Source of the DNA: Microcoleus asticus IPMA8
GTDB taxonomy: Bacteria; Cyanobacteriota; Cyanobacteriia; Cyanobacteriales; Microcoleaceae
DNA length: 39,801 bases
Assembly: GCF_013179805.1 (NCBI RefSeq)
Contig: NZ_SRRZ01000065.1
Location: 1-39,801 of the forward strand
Direction of reading: 5' to 3'
Numbering within the stretch: position 1 is the stretch's first letter; each line of letters begins with the position of its first letter. Shown here in pieces: positions 1 to 8,055 of the stretch. The position numbers and the translations under genes are program-made. The notes beneath the pieces were generated by a model. It made no database searches. It saw nothing but the letters and a program-made list of their open reading frames with translations, and was not told the origin of the DNA.

Positions 1-197
1 TTAAAGTTTTTTTGAAGCCATACACCGTCAGGGTTTTGGCTCTTAACCACCGCTGGGCCATCCCCTGGCTGACTCCTCTTTATGGCTTGGGTCTTTTTTT
101 TTGCCAAGATTGGACTTTTGAGGGGAGCATCTACCGCGTATGGGTAGAATATCTCTACGTGTAGATGTTCTATATATAGATGTTTGATCGCCCGCTC

Positions 198-1454
198 ATG
201 AAAAAACCTACAGCCCGCCTTAGCGGCTTATTCATTACCTGCGCTTCACTGCTGCTGGCTTGCAGTCAGACGAACACTCCCCAAACCTCTACTACAGTAT
301 CTCCGGCGACTTCCCCATCTCCCGGTGCTTCGCCAGAGGCTTCACCTGGGAGTAGTTCCAACACTATATCTATAGGTATTGGGGTGGCCCAAACTAGCAA
401 TGTGGCTTTACTGGGTCAGGAACAGGTGGCTGGGGCAAAAATTGCTGAGAAATATTTCAACGATAAGGGCGGTGTGGATGGGACGCCTATTAAACTGGTG
501 TTCCAAGATACGGGTGGAGACGAACAAGGGACGATTAATGCTTTCAATACTCTGATCAATCAGGATAAGGTGGTTGGTATTGTGGGGCCAACCCTGTCAC
601 AACAAGCTTTTAGTGCCGATCCGATCGCCGATCGCGCAAAAATTCCCGTACTCGGACCATCCAACACGGCTAAAGGCATTCCCCAGATTGGCGATTATGT
701 GGGCAGAGTCTCCGCGCCTGTCGCCGTGGTAGCACCTAATGCGGTTAAGGCGGCCCTGAAGCAAAATCCCAATATTAAGAAAGTAGCCGTGTTTTTTGCT
801 CAGAATGATGCTTTTAGCAAATCTGAGACTGAAACTTTTCAGACAACGGTTAAAGATATGGGACTGGAATTGGCAACAGTCCAAAAATTCTTGACTACTG
901 ATACAGATTTCCAATCTCAAGCCACTAATGGGATAAATGTCAATCCCGATTTGATAATTATTTCTGGGTTGGCCGCAGATGGAGGCAATTTAATTAAGCA
1001 GTTGCGGGAGTTGGGCTACAAAGGCGTTATCATTGGGGGCAACGGTCTGAATACTTCCAATGTATTTTCGGTTTGCAAGGCTCTTTGCGAGGGGGTTTTA
1101 ATTGCCCAAGCATACAGCCCGGAATATCAGAATGAGATTAATAAGGCTTTTCGTGATGCTTATCGCGCTCAATTTAAGAAGGAACCGCCTCAGTTTAGCG
1201 CTCAAGCTTTTACTGGCGTACAAGTTTTTGTTGAGTCATTAAAAGAAATTAATGCTAAGTCGAAGGTTAGCCAACAGCCTTTGGCAGAATTGCGTACAAA
1301 TTTGAATCAGCAGTTGTTAAGTGGAAAGTACGATACGCCTCTGGGGGAAATTTCTTTCACGCCGGAAGGTGAAATCAATCAGAAAGAGTTTTATGTGGCA
1401 CAGATAAAAATGGATGCTGATGGTAATAACGGTAAATTTGAGTTTTTGAAATGA
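198..1454 (+). CDS. Amino-acid ABC transporter substrate-binding lipoprotein (LivJ/NatB type)
   Basis: Periplasmic type-1 binding protein that would capture branched-chain or neutral amino acids for the permeases encoded downstream. From the ATG at 198 it begins with a lysine, a hydrophobic stretch and the lipobox LLLAC, so it should be a lipoprotein anchored at residue 22. An in-frame ATG at 180 would add six residues before the signal and is less likely. A Ser/Pro/Thr-rich linker (residues about 25-55) precedes the folded domain, which starts near ISIGIGVAQT and contains the family-typical GIVGPTLS and AIVTG-like segments. About 419 residues, normal length. The 156-base gap to the permease holds a C-run/G-run inverted repeat near 1508-1532. 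Family assignment is firm; the substrate is inferred. Confidence 0.9.
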   Translation: MKKPTARLSGLFITCASLLLACSQTNTPQTSTTVSPATSPSPGASPEASPGSSSNTISIGIGVAQTSNVALLGQEQVAGAKIAEKYFNDKGGVDGTPIKLVFQDTGGDEQGTINAFNTLINQDKVVGIVGPTLSQQAFSADPIADRAKIPVLGPSNTAKGIPQIGDYVGRVSAPVAVVAPNAVKAALKQNPNIKKVAVFFAQNDAFSKSETETFQTTVKDMGLELATVQKFLTTDTDFQSQATNGINVNPDLIIISGLAADGGNLIKQLRELGYKGVIIGGNGLNTSNVFSVCKALCEGVLIAQAYSPEYQNEINKAFRDAYRAQFKKEPPQFSAQAFTGVQVFVESLKEINAKSKVSQQPLAELRTNLNQQLLSGKYDTPLGEISFTPEGEINQKEFYVAQIKMDADGNNGKFEFLK

Positions 1455-1610
1455 ACTCAGGCACCACACGGATACACGGATGAGTTATTGAGTGTGACTC
1501 TGAAGTCTCCCCCCCTGCCCCCCCAAGGGGGGAAGTCAGAAGTCAGAGTAAAAATTTTATGTTTTTTGTTGTTGAATGATTTCGGTGTGAGGCTCAATTC
1601 TTAACTGGTG

Positions 1611-2561
1611 ATGGACTTAACTCTGTTTCTGCAACAATTTTTGAATGGTTTGTCGATCGGCAGCGTGTATGCTATTTTTGCTCTGGGATACACCCTAGTG
1701 TTTTCTATTCTCGGAATTATTAATTTTGCTCACGGTGCAGTGTTTACTTTGGGTGCTTATTTCACTTATGCACTGATGGGCGGTGGTTTTGGTTTTAACG
1801 GGTTGTTGGCTAATGCGAGAATTCCCGTGCAGTTTCCTTTTGCTGTGGCACTAATTTTGGGCAGTACGCTGGCTGGTTTGGTGGGAGTAATTGTTGAAAG
1901 AGTTGCTTTTTTGCCTTTGCGCCGCAGACACTCAGATCCTCTGCTGACGGTGGTTTCTAGTTTGGGGGCGGCGGTGGCGATCGCCAATATCATCCAATAT
2001 CTTGTCGGTGCGGAAATTTACACTTTTCCTGCTAACACTTACGGCTATTTACCGGCTGCAATTAACTTCGGAACAGCGGATAAACCTATTCCGATTCGGA
2101 CTGTTCAAATAGTAATTTTTGTGGTATCAGTTGCGATTGTAGCTGTCTTAACTTACTTAATAAATTTTACTAAGTTTGGCAAAGCAATGCAGGCTGTGGC
2201 TGAAGATGCGACAACTTCTAGTCTGTTGGGTATTGATACTGACAGATATATTGTGTTGACGTTTTTTGTGAGCAGTTTTCTGGCGGGTTTGGCGGGGAGT
2301 TTGGTGGGTTCTAGTGTGAGTATTGCTGGGCCGTATTTTGGTATTGCTTTTGGTTTGAAAGGTTTGGCGGTGATTGTACTTGGTGGGTTGGGAAGTATTC
2401 CTGGGGCTGTTTTGGGAGGTTTTATAATTGGTTTGGTGGAGGCTTTTGTGCCTGGTGATTTTTCGGCTTATAAGGATGCTGTTGCTTTTGCTATATTGTT
2501 TATTATGCTATTGGTTAGACCGCAAGGTTTGTTTGGACGGCGTTTGATTCAAAAGGTGTAA
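1611..2561 (+). CDS. livH: Branched-chain/neutral amino-acid ABC permease, LivH type
   Basis: Inner-membrane channel subunit of the importer whose binding protein lies just upstream. The protein is almost wholly hydrophobic with about eight membrane segments. It carries the LivH hallmarks LNGLSIGSVYAIFALGYT at the N-terminus, INFAHGA, and the late loop GLKGLAVIVLGGLGSIPGA, where the EAA-like segment contacts the ATPase. About 316 residues is the usual size. GTG at 1608 directly precedes ATG at 1611; either could start. The gene is followed by a tandem duplication that copies its last codons. No ATPase subunit (LivG/LivF, NatA/NatE) is encoded nearby, so these must lie elsewhere; cyanobacterial nat genes are often dispersed. 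Confidence 0.93.
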   Translation: MDLTLFLQQFLNGLSIGSVYAIFALGYTLVFSILGIINFAHGAVFTLGAYFTYALMGGGFGFNGLLANARIPVQFPFAVALILGSTLAGLVGVIVERVAFLPLRRRHSDPLLTVVSSLGAAVAIANIIQYLVGAEIYTFPANTYGYLPAAINFGTADKPIPIRTVQIVIFVVSVAIVAVLTYLINFTKFGKAMQAVAEDATTSSLLGIDTDRYIVLTFFVSSFLAGLAGSLVGSSVSIAGPYFGIAFGLKGLAVIVLGGLGSIPGAVLGGFIIGLVEAFVPGDFSAYKDAVAFAILFIMLLVRPQGLFGRRLIQKV

Positions 2562-2717
2562 GATAATTCGGCCATTGAAATCGCTTAAGAGTCAAACTAA
2601 GTTTCCCTCCAAGAGACTAAGAAATAGAGGTGTTTGATTTAAAAGGTGTCATAAAATTCGGCGATTGAAATCGCTTAAGAGTCAAACTAAGTCCCTTTCT
2701 AAGAGACTAATAAATAA
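2543..2717 (+). repeat. 85-bp tandem duplication spanning the livH stop codon
   Basis: Two copies at 2543-2627 and 2633-2717 (period 90) match with few differences. Copy 1 includes the last codons and stop of livH. Copy 2 repeats them out of use, so the unit arose by local duplication of the gene end. Each copy holds the palindrome GCGATTGAAATCGC (copy 1 with one change) followed by a weaker AGTC...GACT inverted repeat. This resembles a two-hairpin dispersed repeat common in filamentous cyanobacteria. It lies in the livH-livM spacer and could affect the relative expression of the two permease genes. Confidence 0.85.
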
Positions 2718-2725
2718 AAAAAGTT

Positions 2726-3661
2726 ATGAATGAATTTTTTACTACTTACGGGTTTCTGATTGTCTCGATGTTGCTGGGTGCAATGTTGGGAATGTCGCTG
2801 TATTTGCCTTTAATGACTGGACAGTTGTCTCTGGCTAGCCCTGGTTTTTATGCTTTGGGTGGGTATATTGCGGCGATTTTATCTAAGACGGTTTTTCAAC
2901 AGACAGGGGGTTTATTTCCACTGCCGTTGTTGTTATTAGAGATGATAATTGCAGGGATTGTTTCGGGGTTGCTGGGGATTTTGGTGGGAATTCCGGCGCT
3001 GCGGTTGAGTGGGATTTATTTGGCGATCGCAACTATTGCTTTTGTGGAAATTTTGCGGGTTTTATCGCTGAATCTAGATATCACTGGTGGGGCTGTGGGG
3101 ATTTTTGGGATTCCGCAACCGTTTGCGACGCCGATCGAGTATTTGTGGATTGTACTACCTTTACTGTTGGTAAGTATGGCGATTGTGTATCGGCTGGAAC
3201 GGATTCGGGTGGGGCGCGCTTTTGCTGCAATCCGCGCTGATGAGTTGGCGGCTGATGCGATCGGCATTAACCCAACTTTTTATAAGGTTTTGGCTTTCAC
3301 GTTAGGTGCTGTTTTAGCTGGGGTTGTGGGTGCAGTTAGTGCCCATTTTTTGAATACTTGGAATGCGCGTCAAGGTACTTTTGATGCTAGTATTATTTAC
3401 TTGACTTCTGTGTTGATTGGTGGTAGTAGAACTTTTCTGGGAGCAGTTTTGGGTGGGATGGTGTTTACTGCTTTGCCGGAGGTTTTGAGGGGAATGGCGA
3501 CGATTCAGGGATTGCCAATTTGGTTGGCGCAATTTCTGCGGGATGGACGTTTAATTATTTTTGGCTTGCTGATTGTTTTGGGGACGATATTTTTTCCGCA
3601 AGGTTTGGTGACGCCGGAGTTGTTGAAGAGGTTTAAAAAGGCCGATCGCACTTCTGTTTAA
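2726..3661 (+). CDS. livM: Branched-chain/neutral amino-acid ABC permease, LivM type
   Basis: Second channel subunit of the importer, pairing with the LivH-type protein. The sequence has about eight hydrophobic segments and the LivM signatures GQLSLASPGFYALGGYIAA, GIPALRLSGIYLAIATIAF and FKVLAF-like/GGSRTFLGAVLGG near the C-terminus. Its 311 residues are the usual length for short LivM proteins, which lack the extra N-terminal helices of E. coli LivM. The start ATG at 2726 follows an A-rich stretch without a clear Shine-Dalgarno. The 3' end overlaps a degenerate VOC gene on the other strand by 29 bases, and the transcription units converge here. Confident family call. Confidence 0.93.
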   Translation: MNEFFTTYGFLIVSMLLGAMLGMSLYLPLMTGQLSLASPGFYALGGYIAAILSKTVFQQTGGLFPLPLLLLEMIIAGIVSGLLGILVGIPALRLSGIYLAIATIAFVEILRVLSLNLDITGGAVGIFGIPQPFATPIEYLWIVLPLLLVSMAIVYRLERIRVGRAFAAIRADELAADAIGINPTFYKVLAFTLGAVLAGVVGAVSAHFLNTWNARQGTFDASIIYLTSVLIGGSRTFLGAVLGGMVFTALPEVLRGMATIQGLPIWLAQFLRDGRLIIFGLLIVLGTIFFPQGLVTPELLKRFKKADRTSV

Positions 3662-3875
3662 AAAAGGATGGCCAGCCATCGCCGACCTCAGCAATCATCA
3701 CTACCCTATCGTTGATGCGGACTTCAGAGTCGATCGGCTTTTCCGATTCATTGGGAAACCGCCTCAGTTTGATCCTCCCATACTCAGATGAGAAATGCGA
3801 TGTTTCTGCTACACCATAGACAACGAAATAGGGCGAAACGCAGTTGTAGCCAACTGGTTTAGATGATGAATTCAT
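3633..3875 (-). pseudogene. Truncated PhnB-like VOC protein (glyoxalase/bleomycin-resistance family)
   Basis: The reading frame gives only 80 residues. Residues 5-67 follow the N-terminal half of PhnB-type VOC proteins: GYNCVSPYFVVYGVAE matches the family start GYxxVxPYLVVxGAAE, and EVRINDRVVMIAEVGD matches the strand E-IxIGDSVIMLADE. These proteins are normally about 130-160 residues. The C-terminal half, with its second metal-ligand set, is absent, and the frame runs into the 3' end of the livM gene on the other strand. I read it as the 3'-truncated remnant of a third VOC gene in the minus-strand cluster. It might still be expressed as a short protein. The homology was judged by eye. Confidence 0.6.
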
Positions 3876-3983
3876 GGTTTATGCGGTCTTTTTGGATATT
3901 CGATAGCTCTTCTCAATGCAATCACTAACTTGGATCCATTGAGAAGAGCTTTGTATTGTTTTCAGGAAGCAGATAGAAAATGC

Positions 3984-4391
3984 CTAACCTTGATTTACTG
4001 CGCTGGGTTCCATGAACATAGTTTCCCAAATGTGGCCATCTAAATCCTGAAAGCCATGACTATACATAAATCCGTAGTCTTGCGGTTCATTGTAGGTCGT
4101 TCCGCCAGCAGCAACTGCGTTGCGAATCATTTTATCCACTTCTTCTCGGCTCTCGGAAGACAAGCACACCAGCACTTCTGTACTCTTGGTGGCATCGCAA
4201 ATTGGGTTGGGTGTAAATTCCTTGAACTTGGCTTCTGTCAAGAGCATGACGAAGATGTCTTCGCTCACAACCATACAAGTGGCAGTTTCGTCAGTAAACT
4301 GGGCGTTAAAACTGAATCCAAGTTTAGTAAAAAATTCGACAGACCGATCGAGATTTTTGACGGGTAAATTCACGAAAATTTTAGTAGCCAT
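3984..4391 (-). CDS. VOC family protein (glyoxalase/dioxygenase fold)
   Basis: A 135-residue vicinal-oxygen-chelate protein made of two beta-alpha-beta-beta-beta modules. It opens with KIFVNLPVKNLDRSVEFFTKLGF, a classic first module, and ends with FQDLDGHIWETMFMEP, which carries the usual Glu ligand of the second module. Members are metal-dependent lyases, dioxygenases or antibiotic-binding proteins; the actual substrate cannot be read from sequence. A GGAG ribosome site lies a few bases before the ATG. It is a late gene of the minus-strand run that begins with the ECF sigma factor near 9300. Such VOC genes often accompany ECF41/ECF42 sigma factors. Function beyond the fold is unknown. Confidence 0.85.
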   Translation of the reverse strand: MATKIFVNLPVKNLDRSVEFFTKLGFSFNAQFTDETATCMVVSEDIFVMLLTEAKFKEFTPNPICDATKSTEVLVCLSSESREEVDKMIRNAVAAGGTTYNEPQDYGFMYSHGFQDLDGHIWETMFMEPSAVNQG

Positions 4392-4489
4392 GTTTTCTCC
4401 TTTTTAACTTCGATCGCAAGGTGAAACATTAACGATTTTTCGCTAATGTTTGAATTGAAGAGTAACGCCTGTGAGCAAACTTGAAAAAG

Positions 4490-4900
4490 TTAGGTAGCTG
4501 GCTGGACATTAATCATCCACGGTGTGCCAAATCGATCGACCAGCATTCCAAAACGGGTAGACCAGAAGGTCTCTTGGAATGGCATCTTTACCGTTCCGTT
4601 TTCTGCCAATTTTTGAAATATCCGCTCCGCTTCGACCAGATCGTCAAATTGAAGATTCACAGAGAATCCCTGTGGTTTGTTAAAGGAATCGGGTGGAGTG
4701 TCAGAACCCATCAATACCATTTCACCAACAGTTAAGTTGGCGTGCATGATTCGATCGCGCTGTTCGGAGGGAATTTCCTCAGACATCGGCGCATCCCCAT
4801 AAGTCATCATCCCGTCGATTTTGCCACCTAAACACTGTTCGTAGAATTTAAAGGCAGCTTTACATTCACCGTCAAAAAAGAGATAAGTATTCGATTGCAT
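4490..4900 (-). CDS. PhnB-like VOC family protein
   Basis: A VOC protein of the PhnB/3-demethylubiquinone-methyltransferase-like type. It shows YLFFDGECKAAFKFYEQCLGG at the start, then HANLTVGEMVLMGSDTP, and FGMLVDRFGTPWMINV at the end, the regular pattern of a complete member of about 136 residues. ATG codons stand at 4903 and 4900. The GGAG is three bases from the first and six from the second, so I prefer 4900. The specific reaction is unknown; family members include putative resistance and detoxification proteins. It sits between another VOC gene and a YciI gene in the same direction. Confidence 0.87.
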   Translation of the reverse strand: MQSNTYLFFDGECKAAFKFYEQCLGGKIDGMMTYGDAPMSEEIPSEQRDRIMHANLTVGEMVLMGSDTPPDSFNKPQGFSVNLQFDDLVEAERIFQKLAENGTVKMPFQETFWSTRFGMLVDRFGTPWMINVQPAT

Positions 4901-4991
4901 CATGTACTCCTTTGGTTAATAGTCGATCGAGCAATCCATTCACGGGAAATGATGTGGCTGCCGAACAAAAAGTTAGGCAGTATTTATGCCC

Positions 4992-5423
4992 TCAAGAACG
5001 CTGGAGTTGTTCTGCTTCCGCCCGAATGCGTTCTTCCTGTTCCCTGAGTTCGGGCGTCAAGGATTCGCCGAAGTCCTCTGCTGTAAAGATCGGGCGAATT
5101 TCGATCTCGGATTCTCCTGGCATCGGGTTGGGGCAGCGTTTGACCCAGGCGATGGCTTCCTCCATCGACTGCACTTGCCAGATCCAGTATCCGGCAATCA
5201 GCTCTTTTGTCTCTGTGAACGGCCCGTCAGTCACGCTGCGATTTGTGCCTGAAAACCTCACCCGCGCTCCTTTTGAGCTGGGATGTAGCCCTTCGCCAGC
5301 GAGCATAATTCCCGCCTTGACCAATGCTTCGTTGTATTCCCCCATTTCCGTCAGAAGCTGTTCGCTGGGCATGACGCCTGCCTCTGAGTCTTCGGTAGCT
5401 TTGACTAGAACCATGACTTTCAT
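4992..5423 (-). CDS. YciI family (DGPF-domain) protein
   Basis: A 143-residue YCII-related protein with the defining DGPF motif (TDGPFTETKELIAGYW, about residues 84-99). The first strand is MKVMVLVKATEDSEAG and the end is an Arg/Glu-rich helix. The fold is a small ferredoxin-like dimer; the biochemical role of this group is not established. A GGAG ribosome site lies eight bases before the ATG. DGPF proteins are the standard genomic partners of ECF42 sigma factors, and one is encoded upstream in this run (8056-9300), which supports both calls. Confidence 0.9.
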   Translation of the reverse strand: MKVMVLVKATEDSEAGVMPSEQLLTEMGEYNEALVKAGIMLAGEGLHPSSKGARVRFSGTNRSVTDGPFTETKELIAGYWIWQVQSMEEAIAWVKRCPNPMPGESEIEIRPIFTAEDFGESLTPELREQEERIRAEAEQLQRS

Positions 5424-5460
5424 AGTGAAATCTCCTTTTGTTTGTGGTTGTTGAGCTGGG

Positions 5461-5913
5461 CTAAGGTGCGATCGTCAAAACAGCTTGAGACGTTTCTGGA
5501 TCGAAGGGGACAGAGCAATGCTCGTGTACAATCTGCCATCTGCCCTGCTTCCGCTGGCACGCAGAGGTCATTCGCATCCACATCTGCGCCCCTGGGTGAT
5601 CTTTTGGCATCCCTGTAAAGTGGAAAAACCAGTGCGCGATCGCCAAATCACCGCTCACGGTGAGGCTGAGGTCTCGCATCTCAATCCCGAAGGAGTCCGG
5701 GAAGCAAGGCAGACACGCCTCCCACGTCCGTCGAAATTCATCTGCACCTTTGGTTTGGAACGGCGGTATTGCATCGAAAATAATCACATCTTGGGCGTAG
5801 TGCGCCATGATGCGATCGAGGTCTTTGGCGCAGATGGCACTGGCCGTATCTGCGATGATTTGTCGAATCTGGGCTTCGTTTTGTGTTTTGGTTGTTTCGG
5901 TTGTCATTGTCAT
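5461..5913 (-). CDS. SnoaL-like / YybH-type NTF2-fold protein
   Basis: A 150-residue protein of the NTF2-like superfamily. The segment IRQIIADTASAICAKDLDRIMAHYAQDV is the characteristic first helix pair. The strand FDAIPPFQTKGADEFRRTW and the late HWFFHF...GRWQIVHEH complete the cone-shaped fold. Relatives act as ketosteroid-isomerase-like or polyketide-cyclase-like enzymes or as ligand-binding domains; no substrate can be named. The start ATG has AAGGAG eight bases upstream. It stands between the two YciI genes in the sigma-factor cluster. SnoaL-like domains also form the C-terminus of ECF41 sigma factors, so this partner fits. Confidence 0.85.
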   Translation of the reverse strand: MTMTTETTKTQNEAQIRQIIADTASAICAKDLDRIMAHYAQDVIIFDAIPPFQTKGADEFRRTWEACLPCFPDSFGIEMRDLSLTVSGDLAIAHWFFHFTGMPKDHPGAQMWMRMTSACQRKQGRWQIVHEHCSVPFDPETSQAVLTIAP

Positions 5914-6088
5914 CGTGGTATCTCCTTATTGATGTGGATTGGTTTTCCGGGCGCAGATTGAAAACTGCTAACCCTTGCTCTACCATCTAGTCGAATAGAG
6001 GTGGGTGCGATCGACAAGTTGAACATTTTTTCTGGAAAAGTTTGTCAGTGCGGATGTGGAAGTTTGCGTTGAGCGGTACTGACGGCAA

Positions 6089-6448
6089 CTACTGGTCTGA
6101 TGGCAAGCCCGACAGTTCCACGATCGGGCGAATTTCCACCGTACCTTTACTGGCGCTTGGTAGGCGTGCTGCGATCGCGATCGCTTCGTCAAGATCCTGG
6201 GCATCGATCAGAAAGTAGCCGCCGAGTTGTTCGCGCGTCTCCGCAAACGGTCCATCGGTGACAAGTTTTTTGCCGTCACGCACTCGAATACTGGTTGCTG
6301 TGGCGATCGAGTGTAGCGGCGAAGCACCCAAATATTGACCGTTCGCTTGCAGTTCTTGGGTTAGCTGCAAAGACTTGGCGTAGCATTGCTGCAGCTCGCT
6401 TTCAGTCCAGGCATTTTCGTCGCTGTAAATCAGCAATATATATTTCAT
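6089..6448 (-). CDS. YciI family (DGPF-domain) protein, second copy
   Basis: A 119-residue protein starting MKYILLIYSDE, with TDGPFAETREQLGGYFLIDA as the DGPF segment and GTVEIRPIVE near the end, so it is a complete YCII-related protein. The ATG at 6448 is preferred over the TTG at 6451. Unlike its neighbours it has no visible Shine-Dalgarno. The IscB element ends only about 10-20 bases upstream and may have displaced the original leader, so the gene may now be poorly translated or depend on read-through from the element. Distant paralogue of the gene at 4992. Confidence 0.88.
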   Translation of the reverse strand: MKYILLIYSDENAWTESELQQCYAKSLQLTQELQANGQYLGASPLHSIATATSIRVRDGKKLVTDGPFAETREQLGGYFLIDAQDLDEAIAIAARLPSASKGTVEIRPIVELSGLPSDQ

Positions 6449-6495
6449 CAAAATTATTGGTAGAAACCCCGTCTTTCAAGACGGCTTTACTTAAA

Positions 6496-7767
6496 CTAGA
6501 ACTGGTACGAATACCCATCTTTTCTATGGATAATCTGACAGTATTTATGGTTAATACCCTGTACCAATTCTTTCGCTGATATATTGAAAAAACCGCTGCT
6601 GCGAACAGCTACTCTACCAACATATTCACCAATTTTCTTTCCACTGGTTACCACTGCTTTCACAAGGTCGCCAGTTTGAAAACCTTTAACAAATTTGTCG
6701 CGAGGTACGTAACGAGATGGAAAACCAAATTTATCAGTGCGACACATTTGCCGAGTGCCATGACCGTTAGCTTTGATTAGCAATGGCTGATCGGTTAACA
6801 CCACTAATTTATCAACCTTGGCAACACAAGCAGCGTCAAAATAATGAGTTTTGGGCAACTCTAATCGAGTGCGATTGTATTTTGTCTGCCCGCCGGAGCC
6901 TGTCGTAACAGGTAATTCCGTTAGCTTGAGTTGGTTGAACAATGCCCAGCGGGTTGAATTTACGGCGGTGGCATCTTTGAGTGGTCGTTTGACTTGTACC
7001 ATGATTTGCTTGAGTAAGTCTGGCTTCTTCGAGAGGAAATCCTTAATATCTTGAGTGCCTTTCTTGAGATTACATTTTTCGCAAGCTAGACACAGATTAG
7101 AGATACGATTGCTACCTCCTTTTGCCTTGGGATGAATGTGTTCTACCTGCAAGGGGATGTTTTCAGTATTGCAATAAGTACACTTTCTGTCCCATTTGTT
7201 AAGCAGATATTCTCTGATCTCGTACCCAAGTAATTCGCCTTGCTGATATTCGACCCCAGAGATTTCGGGCTTCTCTAGTTGCTGAAAATCGAATCGAACC
7301 AACTCCATCGCAATACTATTTACGGGTGCAAATCTGATGAATTTGTTAACCCAAGTCAAGGTCGTATCTACTCTGTGTTTCAAGCTAGGAGCTAGCCAGC
7401 TCTTTGGGCGAGTGCGATTCAGGAAACGCGCTTGACGGTAGCGGGTATGTCTAGCTCGACGACATCGACGGATAGCACGGCGAGAATCCAAACTAGCTTT
7501 AATTGCTTGTCCTCTGTGATTTAGCTCGGCTACAAAGATAAGCTTTTCGCCTTTGAGTAGCGCAATTCCTGTAGTTTTACTACCAGGATCTAGTTTGATC
7601 TCGATCAATTGGGTAGGGGTATCAACACCGCGTTTAAGAATGATGGTAAACGGGTATCTACGGAAGACCGCAGCTTCGCCATTCGAGAGTAATTTTCTAG
7701 CCACGGCAGGATGAACAGGATCTAGCGGGCGCTTATTGGTATCAAGTACAAATGTGTAATTTTGCAT
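6496..7767 (-). CDS. iscB: IscB-type RNA-guided HNH/RuvC endonuclease
   Basis: A 423-residue IscB nuclease, the ancestor-like relative of Cas9. In order: an N-terminal PLMP-like segment (VLDTNKRPLDPVHPAVARKLL, residues 8-28), RuvC-I KLDPGSKTTGIAL with Asp60, and the Arg-rich bridge RRAIRRCRRARHTRYRQARF (residues 96-115, the RRXRR domain). RuvC-II follows as SIAMELVRFDF with Glu155. The HNH domain has zinc cysteines 196, 199, 226 and 229 and core EHIHPKAKGGSNR (His210/His212). RuvC-III is THYFDAAC with His308 and Asp311, and a C-terminal domain (about 345-423) binds the target-adjacent motif. All catalytic residues are present, so it should be active. Such proteins use the omega-RNA encoded just upstream. 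Host function is thought to be homing or maintenance of the element. Confidence 0.94.
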   Translation of the reverse strand: MQNYTFVLDTNKRPLDPVHPAVARKLLSNGEAAVFRRYPFTIILKRGVDTPTQLIEIKLDPGSKTTGIALLKGEKLIFVAELNHRGQAIKASLDSRRAIRRCRRARHTRYRQARFLNRTRPKSWLAPSLKHRVDTTLTWVNKFIRFAPVNSIAMELVRFDFQQLEKPEISGVEYQQGELLGYEIREYLLNKWDRKCTYCNTENIPLQVEHIHPKAKGGSNRISNLCLACEKCNLKKGTQDIKDFLSKKPDLLKQIMVQVKRPLKDATAVNSTRWALFNQLKLTELPVTTGSGGQTKYNRTRLELPKTHYFDAACVAKVDKLVVLTDQPLLIKANGHGTRQMCRTDKFGFPSRYVPRDKFVKGFQTGDLVKAVVTSGKKIGEYVGRVAVRSSGFFNISAKELVQGINHKYCQIIHRKDGYSYQF

Positions 7768-8040
7768 GAAATTCTCCCTTGCGGGGTAATGTTTGCTTCG
7801 CCAATATTTCGAGAGCTTGTTAGGTTAACAACACTGCTCCAGTGACCTTAGAACTGTTTAATTGTTAACGACAGAGCAGAAGACTAGCACGCATCTAAGG
7901 GTGTCCTGACTCTCGAAATGTAGTCAATTAAGACGCTTGGCTGGTCAGAATGGCTTACTGGATTTCTCCCGCAAGCCTCATGCCTTTAGGCTGAGGTTCC
8001 TGACTTAGTAGTCGTTCGGCGAGGCTGCAAATCGACAGCG
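7768..8040 (-). ncRNA. omega-RNA (HEARO-type) of the IscB element
   Basis: HEARO/omega-RNAs are encoded directly 5' of iscB, and this 270-base non-coding stretch is densely self-complementary. One hairpin (CCTCAGCC-TAAA-GGCaTGAGG on the minus strand) lies around 7976-7999. A long-range pairing joins ATTTCGAGAG at 7806-7815 with its complement at 7910-7919, enclosing further stems. The 3' end, rich in GGGAGAAUUUC-like sequence, abuts the iscB start. In this family the guide occupies the 5' end, so it would be read from the flank near 8025-8045, next to the sigma-factor gene end. Exact ends need a covariance search. Confidence 0.75.
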
Positions 8041-8055
8041 CAGCAAAAAATTTTT

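Larger units (their letters stand above)
6455..8045 (-). mobile_element. IscB element (IS200/IS605-superfamily, non-autonomous) with omega-RNA
   Basis: The unit comprises an omega-RNA region, the iscB gene and a terminal hairpin. The hairpin CCGTCTT-TC-AAGACGG is at 6469-6484, the kind of subterminal palindrome found at IS200/IS605-type ends. No tnpA transposase is present, so movement would need one in trans. The element lies in the same direction as, and inside, the sigma-factor/YciI gene run. Its boundaries are approximate: the right limit is taken just before the sigma-factor stop codon at 8056. Confidence 0.75.

Noticed and set aside
2543..2717. CRISPR array
   Set aside because: Only two copies, directly joined, and including coding sequence; no spacers or cas genes.
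5914..6088. Gene between the SnoaL-like and second YciI genes
   Set aside because: Frames here are short shadows; the 175 bases look like plain spacer.
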